DNA of 64,000 bases from Allocoleopsis franciscana PCC 7113 (GTDB lineage Bacteria; Cyanobacteriota; Cyanobacteriia; Cyanobacteriales; Coleofasciculaceae), in assembly GCF_000317515.1 (NCBI RefSeq), contig NC_019738.1, positions 5,668,001 to 5,732,000 of the forward strand. Direction: 5' to 3'. The position numbers and the translations under genes were made by a program. Under the pieces are notes generated by a model. That model ran no database searches. It saw only the letters and a list, made by a program, of their open reading frames with translations, and was not told the DNA's origin. Positions 34,166 through 42,529 of this stretch are shown here, in pieces. Numbering within the stretch: position 1 is the stretch's first letter; each line of letters opens with the position of its first letter.

Positions 34166-35728
34166 ATGACCAATCCGGAACCCCGAATTTTTTGTCGTTT
34201 AGATGGTTTGACGCCCGCCGCACGAGAACAAAAACGGCTCACAGCGCTTATAGAGCTTGGCCTACTCGAAACGGAAACCGTTACTGTTTTTGAGGAAGCG
34301 GCTCAAACGGCAGCGCGGCTGATAGATGCCCCCATTGGCATTTTAGGCGTCATGGGGCAAAATGACCTGCACATCAAGGCAGCCGTCGGTTTATCCAGAG
34401 TTGGGCTGATGAATCAGTTGGCAAAGTCGCGCCTGCTGCCGCGAAGTGAAAGCTTTTGCACTTATGTGGTAGACTCTCATCAAGTTTTGGCGATTTACGA
34501 TACGGCAATTCATCCCATTTTTGCCAGTAGTTTGTTGGTTGGACACTACGGCATCCGTGCTTATCTGGGTGCGCCGCTATTGACGGCAGATGGGCTATGT
34601 TTAGGTACGCTAGCCGTCATGGATTGGGAACCTCGCTCTTTTAGCGCCAAAGAAATTGAATTGCTAGCGATTACAGCTCGCTGGAGTCTGAGCGAATTTG
34701 AGCGGAACCGTTTTTTACAACAAGAATACAGCAGCTCTATCCAAAAAATACCTTTATCATCCACTATCAGTCAGTACCGAGGGGGGTGGGGCGGTGAATC
34801 AACAACGGATAGGCAGGATGTTTCCCAGGATTTTTCTGCTGGTCTTAACTCTGGTAACTCCATTAAACTCCAATTGCTCGCTCAGTTGACTCAGGAACTC
34901 CGAACCCCCTTAACCTCTGTGATGGGAATGGCTAGCGTACTGACACGCCAAGTTTATGGCCCTCTCACCAGTAAACAGAAGGAATACTTGGAAATTATTC
35001 ATCGTAGTGGTCAACAGTTAATATCGCTGGTTGATGAAATTGTTGACCTCAAGATTTTGGATGACGGCAGCGAACAGCTGCAACTGACATCCGTCGATAT
35101 CGAAATGCTTTGTCAACAAGCCATCAATAGCCTGTTAGAAATTGCCCAACGTCAGCAACTCGAGATCCGTTTATCGGTTGAGCCAGGAAATCGCATTGGG
35201 TTGCTGGATAAGGATAAAGTCAGACAAATCCTCTATTACCTCATCTATAGTGTGATTCAATCCGCTGAGGCAGGGAGCGAGGTTCGCCTTCATGCTTCTC
35301 GCAAAACCGACACAATCAATATGGCGGTTTGGGTTTCTCACCCTTGGTTAGGGGATGGGTTACCTCAGTTCGGTGAGGGAGTTGTTGAATCGTATTTACC
35401 TTCATCAGCGATTGCTGCTGTTTCTACGGCTCTAGAAACTTCACCAGACAATAGTGAGATGGAAAGCAGCGAACTGATTGCAATGTGTTACCTATCACCG
35501 ACTGCTCCGGTGCTTTCAAGTGCTTTGCTCCCGGTACCCTTGAGTTTGAACAGTAAACCCAACAAGACTCCTGAGAAGCCTGAGTCCCGTGAGAGCCTAG
35601 GGCTATTACTCAGTTCCCATTTGGCAGAACTTCATGGGGGAGAAATTTCCGTTCAAGGCTCCACAGAAGCCGGGTATCGCTATGTTGTGACGCTGCCTTT
35701 ATTTGAGTCGGAGAAAGAAAGGTTGTAG
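34166..35728 (+). CDS. GAF-domain protein with degenerate histidine-kinase module
   Basis: 520 residues. The GAF domain covers about 30-180 (FEEAAQTAARLIDAPIGILG, YLGAPLLTADGLCLGTLAVM), followed by a Ser/Gly-rich linker. The kinase-like region starts at about 230: LLAQLTQELRTPLTSVMGMA is an H-box in which the phospho-acceptor His is replaced by Gln (CAG). The N-box (KVRQILYYLIYSVIQSAE) lacks the usual Asn residues, the G1 DxGxG is not recognisable, and a G2-like end remains (LGLLLSSHLAELHGGEISVQ). It probably senses through GAF and dimerises without autophosphorylating. Cyanobacterial relatives with a similar altered H-box exist to my recollection. No membrane segment. It lies 3' of gun4. Confidence 0.85.
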   Translation: MTNPEPRIFCRLDGLTPAAREQKRLTALIELGLLETETVTVFEEAAQTAARLIDAPIGILGVMGQNDLHIKAAVGLSRVGLMNQLAKSRLLPRSESFCTYVVDSHQVLAIYDTAIHPIFASSLLVGHYGIRAYLGAPLLTADGLCLGTLAVMDWEPRSFSAKEIELLAITARWSLSEFERNRFLQQEYSSSIQKIPLSSTISQYRGGWGGESTTDRQDVSQDFSAGLNSGNSIKLQLLAQLTQELRTPLTSVMGMASVLTRQVYGPLTSKQKEYLEIIHRSGQQLISLVDEIVDLKILDDGSEQLQLTSVDIEMLCQQAINSLLEIAQRQQLEIRLSVEPGNRIGLLDKDKVRQILYYLIYSVIQSAEAGSEVRLHASRKTDTINMAVWVSHPWLGDGLPQFGEGVVESYLPSSAIAAVSTALETSPDNSEMESSELIAMCYLSPTAPVLSSALLPVPLSLNSKPNKTPEKPESRESLGLLLSSHLAELHGGEISVQGSTEAGYRYVVTLPLFESEKERL

Positions 35729-35842
35729 TCTAGAGTCCGGAATCCAGATGCAGCCTTCAGAATTAAAACTCAAAGAATCTTGATTTTGGGTTCTGAATTT
35801 TGCATTTTTAAGGCTTCTAGTCTCTCGCTCTTACTCCCTATT

Positions 35843-37270
35843 ATGAATTCAGTTTGGCAACAGCTTACTCTGTCAAATTTACAGTTGTATCAGTGGCGAG
35901 GCGCTAGCTATTTATATCGGCTGGTGGGATTGCTACAGTCTTGGCGTAGGGGCAGCTACGTCATGCAGTGGGCTGAGCCGATAGGGGCACTGTTGGTGGC
36001 TTTAGTGCTGGTTCTAGCTCCTTTTGTCGGGAGAAGCAACAATGCACTGATTGCTGTTTTGTTATCAGCCTGTGGGGCTTTTTGGGTATTACTTACCCTA
36101 TCGGATGAGGCAGGACAGCGACAAGGTCTTCACCCGAAGGTGACGCCCATTCATCTTTTGGTGTTGTTGTATTGGGGCATTTCCGTGGTGGCATGTGCCC
36201 TCTCGCCCGTGAAAAAAGCAGCGGCTACGGGATTGGGGAAGCTAACACTTTATTTGTTGCTATTTGCCTTGATGGCGCGGGTATTGCGCTCGCCCCGCCT
36301 TCGCTCTTGGATTATTGCTCTGTTTCTCCATGTCTCACTGTTTATTAGTGTTTACGGGCTACGACAGTGGTTTTTTGGGGCAAAAGCGCTGGCGACTTGG
36401 GTCGATCCCACCTCAAGTGCGGCAAAACTGACGCGGGTCTATAGTTATTTAGGTAATCCTAATTTACTGGCTGGGTATCTGATTCCGGCTGTTGCTTTGA
36501 GTTTAGCCGCGATCTTCGTTTGGCAGCGCTTACTCACCAAAGCCTTGGCAGCAACCATGTTTGTCGTGAATTCCGCCTGTCTGGTGTTAACCTTCAGTCG
36601 CGGTGGCTGGATTGGCTTTGTGGTCTGTCTTTTCGTCTTCTTGGTGCTGCTGGTGTACTGGTACAGCGTTCAGCTACCATCCGAGTGGCGTCCTTGGGCA
36701 ATGCCCGTACTAGTGGGCGGTTCGGCGGCTGTGATGATTCTGGCTGTGCTGTTTGTGGAACCTGTGCGCGATCGCGTTGCTAGTATGTTTGTCGGTCGGG
36801 AAGATAGTAGTAACAACTTCCGGATTAATGTCTGGTCAGCCGTTCTAGAGATGATTCATGATCGCCCCATTATCGGCATTGGCCCAGGCAACCAGGCGTT
36901 CAACAAAGTCTATCCCCTCTACATGCGTGCTCGCTACAGTGCTTTGAGTGCTTATTCCATTTTTCTGGAAGTGGCTGTGGAAACCGGTTTAATCGGATTG
37001 TCCTGTTTCCTGTGGTTGCTTGTTGTCACGTTTAATCAAGGTGTCCAGCAAGTGCGTCGTTTGCGGACGTTAACTAACCGTAATAGCTTTTGGTTAATGG
37101 GTGCGATCGCGGCGATGTTTGGAATGCTTGGTCATAATCTTTTTGATACCGTTTGGTATCGTCCCGAAGTGAACACCCTCTGGTGGCTGATGGTCGCTCT
37201 TATTGCCAGTTTCTATGTCTCTCCCATTGCTGATACGTCAACCGTTGAAGAGTTGAAGGTTGAAGGTTGA
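35843..37270 (+). CDS. ictB: IctB-type polytopic protein (O-antigen ligase/WzyC superfamily)
   Basis: 475 residues from ATG 35843 (MNSVWQQLTLSNLQLYQWRG); a TTG at 35780 would add 21 residues. About ten membrane segments, with the Wzy_C superfamily region LTRVYSYLGNPNLLAGYLIP, LVLTFSRGGWIGFVVCLFVF and PIIGIGPGNQAFNKVYPLYM. The N-terminus and these blocks match the cyanobacterial IctB group, first described as involved in inorganic-carbon accumulation; the name is historical and the transport function is disputed. Structurally it belongs with O-antigen ligases and polymerases, so a role in surface glycans is possible. Convergent with smpB. Confidence 0.85.
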   Translation: MNSVWQQLTLSNLQLYQWRGASYLYRLVGLLQSWRRGSYVMQWAEPIGALLVALVLVLAPFVGRSNNALIAVLLSACGAFWVLLTLSDEAGQRQGLHPKVTPIHLLVLLYWGISVVACALSPVKKAAATGLGKLTLYLLLFALMARVLRSPRLRSWIIALFLHVSLFISVYGLRQWFFGAKALATWVDPTSSAAKLTRVYSYLGNPNLLAGYLIPAVALSLAAIFVWQRLLTKALAATMFVVNSACLVLTFSRGGWIGFVVCLFVFLVLLVYWYSVQLPSEWRPWAMPVLVGGSAAVMILAVLFVEPVRDRVASMFVGREDSSNNFRINVWSAVLEMIHDRPIIGIGPGNQAFNKVYPLYMRARYSALSAYSIFLEVAVETGLIGLSCFLWLLVVTFNQGVQQVRRLRTLTNRNSFWLMGAIAAMFGMLGHNLFDTVWYRPEVNTLWWLMVALIASFYVSPIADTSTVEELKVEG

Positions 37271-37331
37271 AGCCTCCTAAGCGGCTAAATTAGCAACTTG
37301 CTTTCCCTTTAACCTGCCAACATTCAACCCT

Positions 37332-37799
37332 TTAATCGCGCTTCATCGCTCGTGCCATATCTCGCTTATCTTGACGCTCCTTCAGGCTTTCGCGCTTGTC
37401 ATGGAGCTTTTTTCCTTTGCCTAGAGCAATGGTGACTTTGACAAATCCCCGCTTGAAGTACATTTTCAACGGCACCAGCGTCAAACCTTCTTGTTCCACC
37501 TTGCCGATGAGCTTGCGGATTTCCTTTTTGTGTAACAAGAGTCGGCGAGTGCGACGCGGGTCATGGTTAAAAAAATCAGTGGCTTTTTGGTAAGGCGAGA
37601 TATGCACATTCAAAAGCCAAGCTTCTCCATTCCGAATCAGGGCATACCCGTCTTGTAAATTGGCTTTCCCCTGTCGAATGGACTTAACCTCGGTTCCCTT
37701 TAACTCAACTCCTGCTTCGTAAGTTTCTAGAATTTCATAGCGGAAACGGGCTTGCCGATTATCCGCAATCACTTTATAACTATCACTCTTTTCACTCAT
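37332..37799 (-). CDS. smpB: SsrA-binding protein SmpB
   Basis: Binds tmRNA and delivers it to stalled ribosomes for trans-translation. ATG 37799 (MSEKSDSYKVIADNRQARFR) is preferred; an upstream TTG would add nine residues. Family motifs: YEILETYEAGVELKGTEVKS, IRQGKANLQDGYALI, HDPRRTRRLLLHKKEI, PLKMYFKRGFVKVTIALGKG, KKLHDKRESLKERQDKRDMA. The basic C-terminal tail that enters the decoding centre is intact (RDMARAMKRD). At 155 residues it has normal length. The tmRNA gene ssrA was not found in the window. Confidence 0.97.
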   Translation of the reverse strand: MSEKSDSYKVIADNRQARFRYEILETYEAGVELKGTEVKSIRQGKANLQDGYALIRNGEAWLLNVHISPYQKATDFFNHDPRRTRRLLLHKKEIRKLIGKVEQEGLTLVPLKMYFKRGFVKVTIALGKGKKLHDKRESLKERQDKRDMARAMKRD

Positions 37800-37944
37800 A
37801 CCAACAAATTTAACGTCAGACGGCAAGCAATGTGAATTATAGAGGCAATTCCTTGTACTGGGTTTATTGTGTTACAACCTGTCACACGCTGAAGAGAATG
37901 GATACAGGCCATTTGCCATCCCATTGTAAAGATTTGTTAAAGAC

Positions 37945-37973
37945 TTGACAAATAACCTAAAAATGGTAACAAT
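37945..37973 (+). promoter_or_regulatory. Probable sigma-70 promoter of the DUF4278 gene
   Basis: Consensus -35 TTGACA at 37945-37950, a 17-bp spacer, and a -10-like AACAAT at 37968-37973. It would give a 5' leader of about 120 nt before ATG 38104. Confidence 0.55.
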
Positions 37974-38103
37974 AGATACAGAAAGAAAAAATCGTTCATC
38001 TCTCTTAGCCCAATAAAAATGTCGCTAACAGGGAGACGGAAGTAGGGACAAACCCCGAAGGAACGCGCCTCATACCACTACAGTTCATTTAGAGGCGAAA
38101 ACC

Positions 38104-38451
38104 ATGAAACTCTCTTATCGCGGTGTTGAATACGATTACAACCCCCCAGTTGTTGAAACCACAGAAGATGTAGTCGGGGGCAAATATCGGGGTCTAGATT
38201 GGAGATTCCGCAATATGAAAAAGCCACCGGTGCTGCAACCCAGGGTTAACCTAACCTATCGCGGTGTTCATTACCAAAATGGTGTGGCTCCAGCTACCAA
38301 CAGCACCCAACCCACAACGATTCCTGCTTTCTCGACTCAAGATAAAGCGCGTTCGCTGATGCTGAATTCCCAGCGAGTCATCAAGAATCGTCAGCAAGCC
38401 ATGCTATATCGTTCCGCAGCGGAAGTTGGATTGCTCGCGCATCACTCCTAA
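38104..38451 (+). CDS. DUF4278 domain-containing protein
   Basis: 115 residues with two DUF4278 motifs, MKLSYRGVEYDYNPP at the start and VNLTYRGVHYQNG at about residue 49. Between them is KYRGLDWRFRNM, and the C-terminus is a helical, Gln/Arg-rich segment. DUF4278 is a short cyanobacterial domain of unknown role, often in small stress- or light-responsive proteins. No membrane segment. It is a monocistronic gene with its own promoter (37945) and a strong terminator (38520). Confidence 0.85.
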   Translation: MKLSYRGVEYDYNPPVVETTEDVVGGKYRGLDWRFRNMKKPPVLQPRVNLTYRGVHYQNGVAPATNSTQPTTIPAFSTQDKARSLMLNSQRVIKNRQQAMLYRSAAEVGLLAHHS

Positions 38452-38519
38452 TATCCAGCCATAATTTTAAGAAAGAGCCTATCTGGCTTTTCCTAGAAAT
38501 AATTAGCTGATGAATAAAA

Positions 38520-38549
38520 ATACTCCCTACATTAGGGGGTATTTTTTTG
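38520..38549 (+). terminator. Intrinsic terminator of the DUF4278 gene
   Basis: ATACTCCCTA and TAGGGGGTAT (one wobble pair) form a 10-bp stem with loop CAT, followed by TTTTTTTG, 68 bp after the stop codon. Confidence 0.85.
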
Positions 38550-38753
38550 TTAAATACCATACGCTTAGGGATTGGTAAATAGGGTCATTCCTCATGCTTT
38601 AACTATTGAGCGGTACGAGGTAGAACGGGTGCATGAGATTTTGGTATAGCTTACCCCTACAGAAAAGGTATTAATGTCCGGGATCATTCTAAAGTTGTGT
38701 GCAAAAATCGAGTAATCATCACTGCGATGCCTGCATTCCTTCGGCGAAACTGC

Positions 38754-40970
38754 ATGAACCTGGGACTCGGACAAACAATTGGTGGACGCTACACCATCAT
38801 CAGCCAACTGGGACAAGGTGGCTTTGGCAGAACCTTTGTGGCACAAGACCAACACCTGCCCGACCACCAGCAGTGTGTCGTCAAGCAACTGAAACCTCAA
38901 GCGACAGACCCCTTTACCCTGCAAACGGCAAGGCGTCTATTTGATACGGAAGCTAAAGTCCTACATCGGTTGGGAAGTCACGACCAAATTCCCCAACTTT
39001 TTGCTTACTTTGAGGAAAATCAAGAATTTTATTTGGTGCAGGAATTCATTGAAGGGGATGACCTCAGTCAAGAACTCACCCCCCCAACCCCCCCTTATCA
39101 AGGGGGGGCTAATACAGGTAATCCCTCCTTGTACCAAGGGAAAGCTAGTGCAGGTAATCTTCCTCTTTACCAAAGGGGAGCTAGGGGGGGGCAATTAAGT
39201 GAAGATAAGGTGATTTCCCTGTTAAAAGAAATCCTGGAAATCTTAGATTTTGTTCATCAGCAAAACGTCATTCATCGAGATATCAACCCGCGAAATATCA
39301 TTCGGCGTAAGCAAGATGGCAAGTTAGTTTTAATTGATTTTGGGGCGGTTAAACAAGTTAGCACTCAAGTCGTTCAAGGAGGGCGAACAAACATTACGAT
39401 CGCCATTGGTACTCCTGGCTATTTACCCAGCGAACAAGCCAACAGCAATCCTAAATTAAGCAGTGATATTTATGCTGTAGGAATGGTGGGAATTCAAGCT
39501 CTGGCTGGCATCAGCCCTGAGCAACTGCCAATCAACCCCGATACAGGTGAAATTAGTTGGCAGGATAAGGCATCGGTTAGCCTTGAGTTTGCCGAAGTAT
39601 TAGATAAGATGGTGCGCTACGATTTCCGGCAACGCTACCAGTCAGCGGCTTTAGCCTTACAAGCGCTGAACGAATTAAAGACTATTTCTAAAAGTACTGT
39701 TTCCTTGCCTGCGGCTGCATCATCAAAACCTATTATTGCCAAGCCAAAACTATCTAAATCGTTACTGTACAAAGTTTTAATTTCAATGGGTGTCCTCAGT
39801 TTGGGGTTGGCTGCAACCGTTTTAATCGTTAACTTGGTGAAGTCTTCTAATGCAACTGACTTGTATAAACGGGGCGATACATTTTTAGAATTGAAGCGAT
39901 ATGATGATGCACTTGCGTCTTATAATCGCGCTGTTGAACTGAAACCTGAATACGCAGCGGCTTGGAATGGAAAAGGGAATACTCTTTTAGCTCTGAAGCG
40001 GTATGAAGAAGCCCGTAATGCCTACGACAAAGCGATTCAAATTCAGCCGGATTATGCAGAAGCTTGGATTGGGCGAGGGAATGCCCTAGATTCTTTGCAG
40101 CAGTACAAAGAAGCTATTAATTCGTTTGATAGAGCACTTGAATTTAAATCAGATAGTCTAGAAGCCTGGAATAATAAAGGCAATGTGCAGATTAAATTGC
40201 AGAAATATTCAGACGCGATTGCATCTTTTGATAAAGCCATTGAACTTCAACCCAATTACGCTCCCACCTGGAACCATCGCGGCTGGGCACTGCATAATTT
40301 GAGACAATATGAAGAGGCTGTTAAATCATATAACAAAGCAGTTGAATATCAACCCGATTTCCCTAATGCTTGGTATCAGCGCGGAAATGCGTTAATTAAT
40401 TTACAAAAATATCAAGAAGCGGTGGAATCTTATGATAAAGCCGTTCAATTTCAGCCCAACTTTTATAAAGCCTGGTATAGCCGAGGCAGCGCCCTCCTTA
40501 ACTTACGGCAATACGAGCAAGCCTTTGCCTCATTTGACCAAGCCGTTAAATTCAATCCTGATGATTCGGAAGCTTGGTACAATCGCGGCTGGTCACTTCA
40601 TCAATTGCAACGCTACCAAGAAGCTGTTGCTTCTTACAACAAGGCAATTCAATTACGGAAAAAATTTTACCAAGCCCAATATAATTTGGGGAATGTATTT
40701 TATAAATTAAAACGCTACCAAGATGCGTTCGTGTCTTACAACAAAGTTTTAGAAATTCAACCCAACCACTACGAAGCTTGGTACAGTCGGGGCAATGCTT
40801 TAGTTAACTTAAAGCGATATCAAGACGCCATTGATTCATATAACAAAGCACTTCAATACAAGCCAGATTATCAAGCTGCCAAAGACGCCCGGAACCAAGC
40901 GGAAAGTCAGCTAGATTCGGTACCCAAGAAGCCAGAAGAGCAAAAACAGCAGGGGGAAGCAAAGAACTAA
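38754..40970 (+). CDS. Serine/threonine protein kinase with C-terminal TPR repeats
   Basis: Start ATG 38754 (MNLGLGQTIGGRYTIISQLG), as in cyanobacterial kinases; upstream GTG 38697 is less likely. Kinase domain about 10-315: Gly-loop LGQGGFGRTFVAQD, ATP Lys in CVVKQLKP, catalytic loop VIHRDINPRNIIRR (the usual Lys of HRDxKP is Asn), DFG in LIDFGAVKQV, and GTPGYLPSEQ. A 39-residue in-frame insert (TPPTPPYQGGANTGNPSLYQ and following) lies between the hinge and SEDKVISLLKEILE. A membrane span at about 340-362 (LISMGVLSLGLAATVLIVNL) is followed by about ten TPR units (AWxxxGNAL…YxxAxxSYxKAI) facing outward. It probably senses or binds a partner through the TPRs. The membrane protein 100 bp downstream may be co-transcribed. 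Confidence 0.92.
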   Translation: MNLGLGQTIGGRYTIISQLGQGGFGRTFVAQDQHLPDHQQCVVKQLKPQATDPFTLQTARRLFDTEAKVLHRLGSHDQIPQLFAYFEENQEFYLVQEFIEGDDLSQELTPPTPPYQGGANTGNPSLYQGKASAGNLPLYQRGARGGQLSEDKVISLLKEILEILDFVHQQNVIHRDINPRNIIRRKQDGKLVLIDFGAVKQVSTQVVQGGRTNITIAIGTPGYLPSEQANSNPKLSSDIYAVGMVGIQALAGISPEQLPINPDTGEISWQDKASVSLEFAEVLDKMVRYDFRQRYQSAALALQALNELKTISKSTVSLPAAASSKPIIAKPKLSKSLLYKVLISMGVLSLGLAATVLIVNLVKSSNATDLYKRGDTFLELKRYDDALASYNRAVELKPEYAAAWNGKGNTLLALKRYEEARNAYDKAIQIQPDYAEAWIGRGNALDSLQQYKEAINSFDRALEFKSDSLEAWNNKGNVQIKLQKYSDAIASFDKAIELQPNYAPTWNHRGWALHNLRQYEEAVKSYNKAVEYQPDFPNAWYQRGNALINLQKYQEAVESYDKAVQFQPNFYKAWYSRGSALLNLRQYEQAFASFDQAVKFNPDDSEAWYNRGWSLHQLQRYQEAVASYNKAIQLRKKFYQAQYNLGNVFYKLKRYQDAFVSYNKVLEIQPNHYEAWYSRGNALVNLKRYQDAIDSYNKALQYKPDYQAAKDARNQAESQLDSVPKKPEEQKQQGEAKN
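39078..39192. repeat. Three tandem palindromic 36-bp units inserted in the kinase gene
   Basis: Each unit is a C-rich arm, a TTxTxCAA centre, a G-rich arm and a GCTAxTxCAGGTAAT linker. Units begin at about 39072, 39108 and 39144, with period 36 (12 codons). They encode PPYQGGANTGN, PSLYQGKASAGN and LPLYQRGARGG in frame. The first centre is the perfect palindrome CCCCCCCTTATCAAGGGGGG with one base in excess on an arm; later units have drifted. Confidence 0.85.
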
Positions 40971-41070
40971 TCCCAGGTATCATCTATCATGGCTTGTAGA
41001 AGGATATAAGATGCGACAACTCCCGTAGCGTTTTATCTTTGAAAAGGACTAAGAAGGTACGCTGAGGATT

Positions 41071-42408
41071 ATGGCTGTATATAAAGACAGGGAGGCATTC
41101 ATTCCCTATCGACGAACAGACTTGATTGAACTTTGTATAGAAGATGGTCAGTTGGATGCCGTGGAAGCGCAGAAGTTTCGAGAATTCTGTTCCATTCTTT
41201 CTGCCTATTACCATTTTCAGTTTCATGCCTATCTAGAAAGCTTAAAGGATAATTATGCTCCTTTTGATCCGGATGCTGATACCAAGTATCGAGTTGAAGT
41301 TAGTTCCCAAGATCGGGCCGCTATGGAATCTATGCTGGTTGCCGACTTTAAGAGTATCTTAGAAAGAGCCAATTACATTCCTCTATCCCAAGAGAGCTTA
41401 CAAAGAGCCTTTGAAGACAGATCATTGATTGAACTGAAAACCCATGTCGATTTTAACGACTTTGAGCAGATGGTTTGCTACTGTCGAGGTGATATTGATA
41501 AAGCGGCTTGGGTGAAAAAATTTCTCAGGAAAAGAAAAAAGACTATCAATGTATTTGAACGGGTGGTTTTGTTGATTAAATTCAAAGATGAATCTTATTT
41601 TGCTTCCCAAAAAACCAAACCTGATAAACTGAAATTTATTCCTGGTAAAATGTACGTTTACCTCTATAAGAATATTCCCAAATTTGATATAGAATTATTA
41701 TTTCCTAATGTCAAAACGAGTATGACATGGAAAGACCGTATCTTGTTTGGAATTCCAGCGATTGGAGCTGCCATTCCACTCGTCCTGAGAGTTCTACCCC
41801 AACTATTACTAGTGATCAGTGTTATTTTGTTTATCACTGTCGGTCCCGAATATTTAAAACAATTAAAACAATCGACGCCTAGCCAGGAAGAAGTGCGGAA
41901 TATTATGCCTGTGCTAGTGGCTATCTTATCCCTAGCACTCACCCTAGGGGGATTCGCTTTTAAGCAATACACTAATTACAAAAGTAAGCAAATAAAATTC
42001 CAAAAGAATGTAACAGAAACTCTTTTTTTTAGAAATCTAGCTAGTAATGTTCGCGTTTTTCAGTCTTTAATTGATGCGGCTGAAGAGGAAGAATGTAAAG
42101 AGATTATCCTTGTCTTTTATCACCTGCTAACCAGCCAAACACCTCTTACCCCCGAACAGTTGGATAACCGAATTGAGGCATGGATGGATGAGAAATTTGG
42201 CACCCAGATTGACTTTGATATTCATGGCCCCCTGCATAATTTGGAAGTGATACGTGGCAAAATCGCCCAGGATGGCTCCTCAACAAATACACCTGATATA
42301 GCAATACTCACCAGAGATTCTCAGGGCTATTGTCACCTGCTCTCTTTAGACGAGGCTTTAGCCGTAATTGACTACATTTGGGATAAAGCTTTTCTCTACA
42401 GTCTTTAG
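41071..42408 (+). CDS. TMEM143/DUF3754 family membrane protein
   Basis: 445 residues from ATG 41071. The N-terminal part begins MAVYKDREAFIPYRRTDLIE and contains FERVVLLIKFKDESYF and KMYVYLYKNIPKFDIELLFP, the conserved core of DUF3754/TMEM143 proteins. Two membrane segments follow at about 228-262 (ILFGIPAIGAAIPLVLRVLP and the next 15 residues) and 275-295 (IMPVLVAILSLALTLGGFAF). The C-terminal cytoplasmic part has NVTETLFFRNLASNVRVFQS and a DIHGPLHNLEVI motif typical of the family. Homologues occur in cyanobacteria, plastids and mitochondria; function is unknown. It follows the Ser/Thr kinase by 100 bp. Confidence 0.82.
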   Translation: MAVYKDREAFIPYRRTDLIELCIEDGQLDAVEAQKFREFCSILSAYYHFQFHAYLESLKDNYAPFDPDADTKYRVEVSSQDRAAMESMLVADFKSILERANYIPLSQESLQRAFEDRSLIELKTHVDFNDFEQMVCYCRGDIDKAAWVKKFLRKRKKTINVFERVVLLIKFKDESYFASQKTKPDKLKFIPGKMYVYLYKNIPKFDIELLFPNVKTSMTWKDRILFGIPAIGAAIPLVLRVLPQLLLVISVILFITVGPEYLKQLKQSTPSQEEVRNIMPVLVAILSLALTLGGFAFKQYTNYKSKQIKFQKNVTETLFFRNLASNVRVFQSLIDAAEEEECKEIILVFYHLLTSQTPLTPEQLDNRIEAWMDEKFGTQIDFDIHGPLHNLEVIRGKIAQDGSSTNTPDIAILTRDSQGYCHLLSLDEALAVIDYIWDKAFLYSL

Positions 42409-42529
42409 CAAAAGATAAAGGCAAGATATTGACCGAGCTTGTAGGTGTACTTGGGTTCCATACGCAGAAGTAGAAACCTGACTAACCTTGTCTTAAAAAG
42501 GCTGATTTTAGGGTCAATCCCATGATCAA

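Noticed and set aside
34057-34293. 78-codon frame before the GAF pseudokinase
   Set aside because: Overlaps the start of the GAF protein in another frame and shows no motif.
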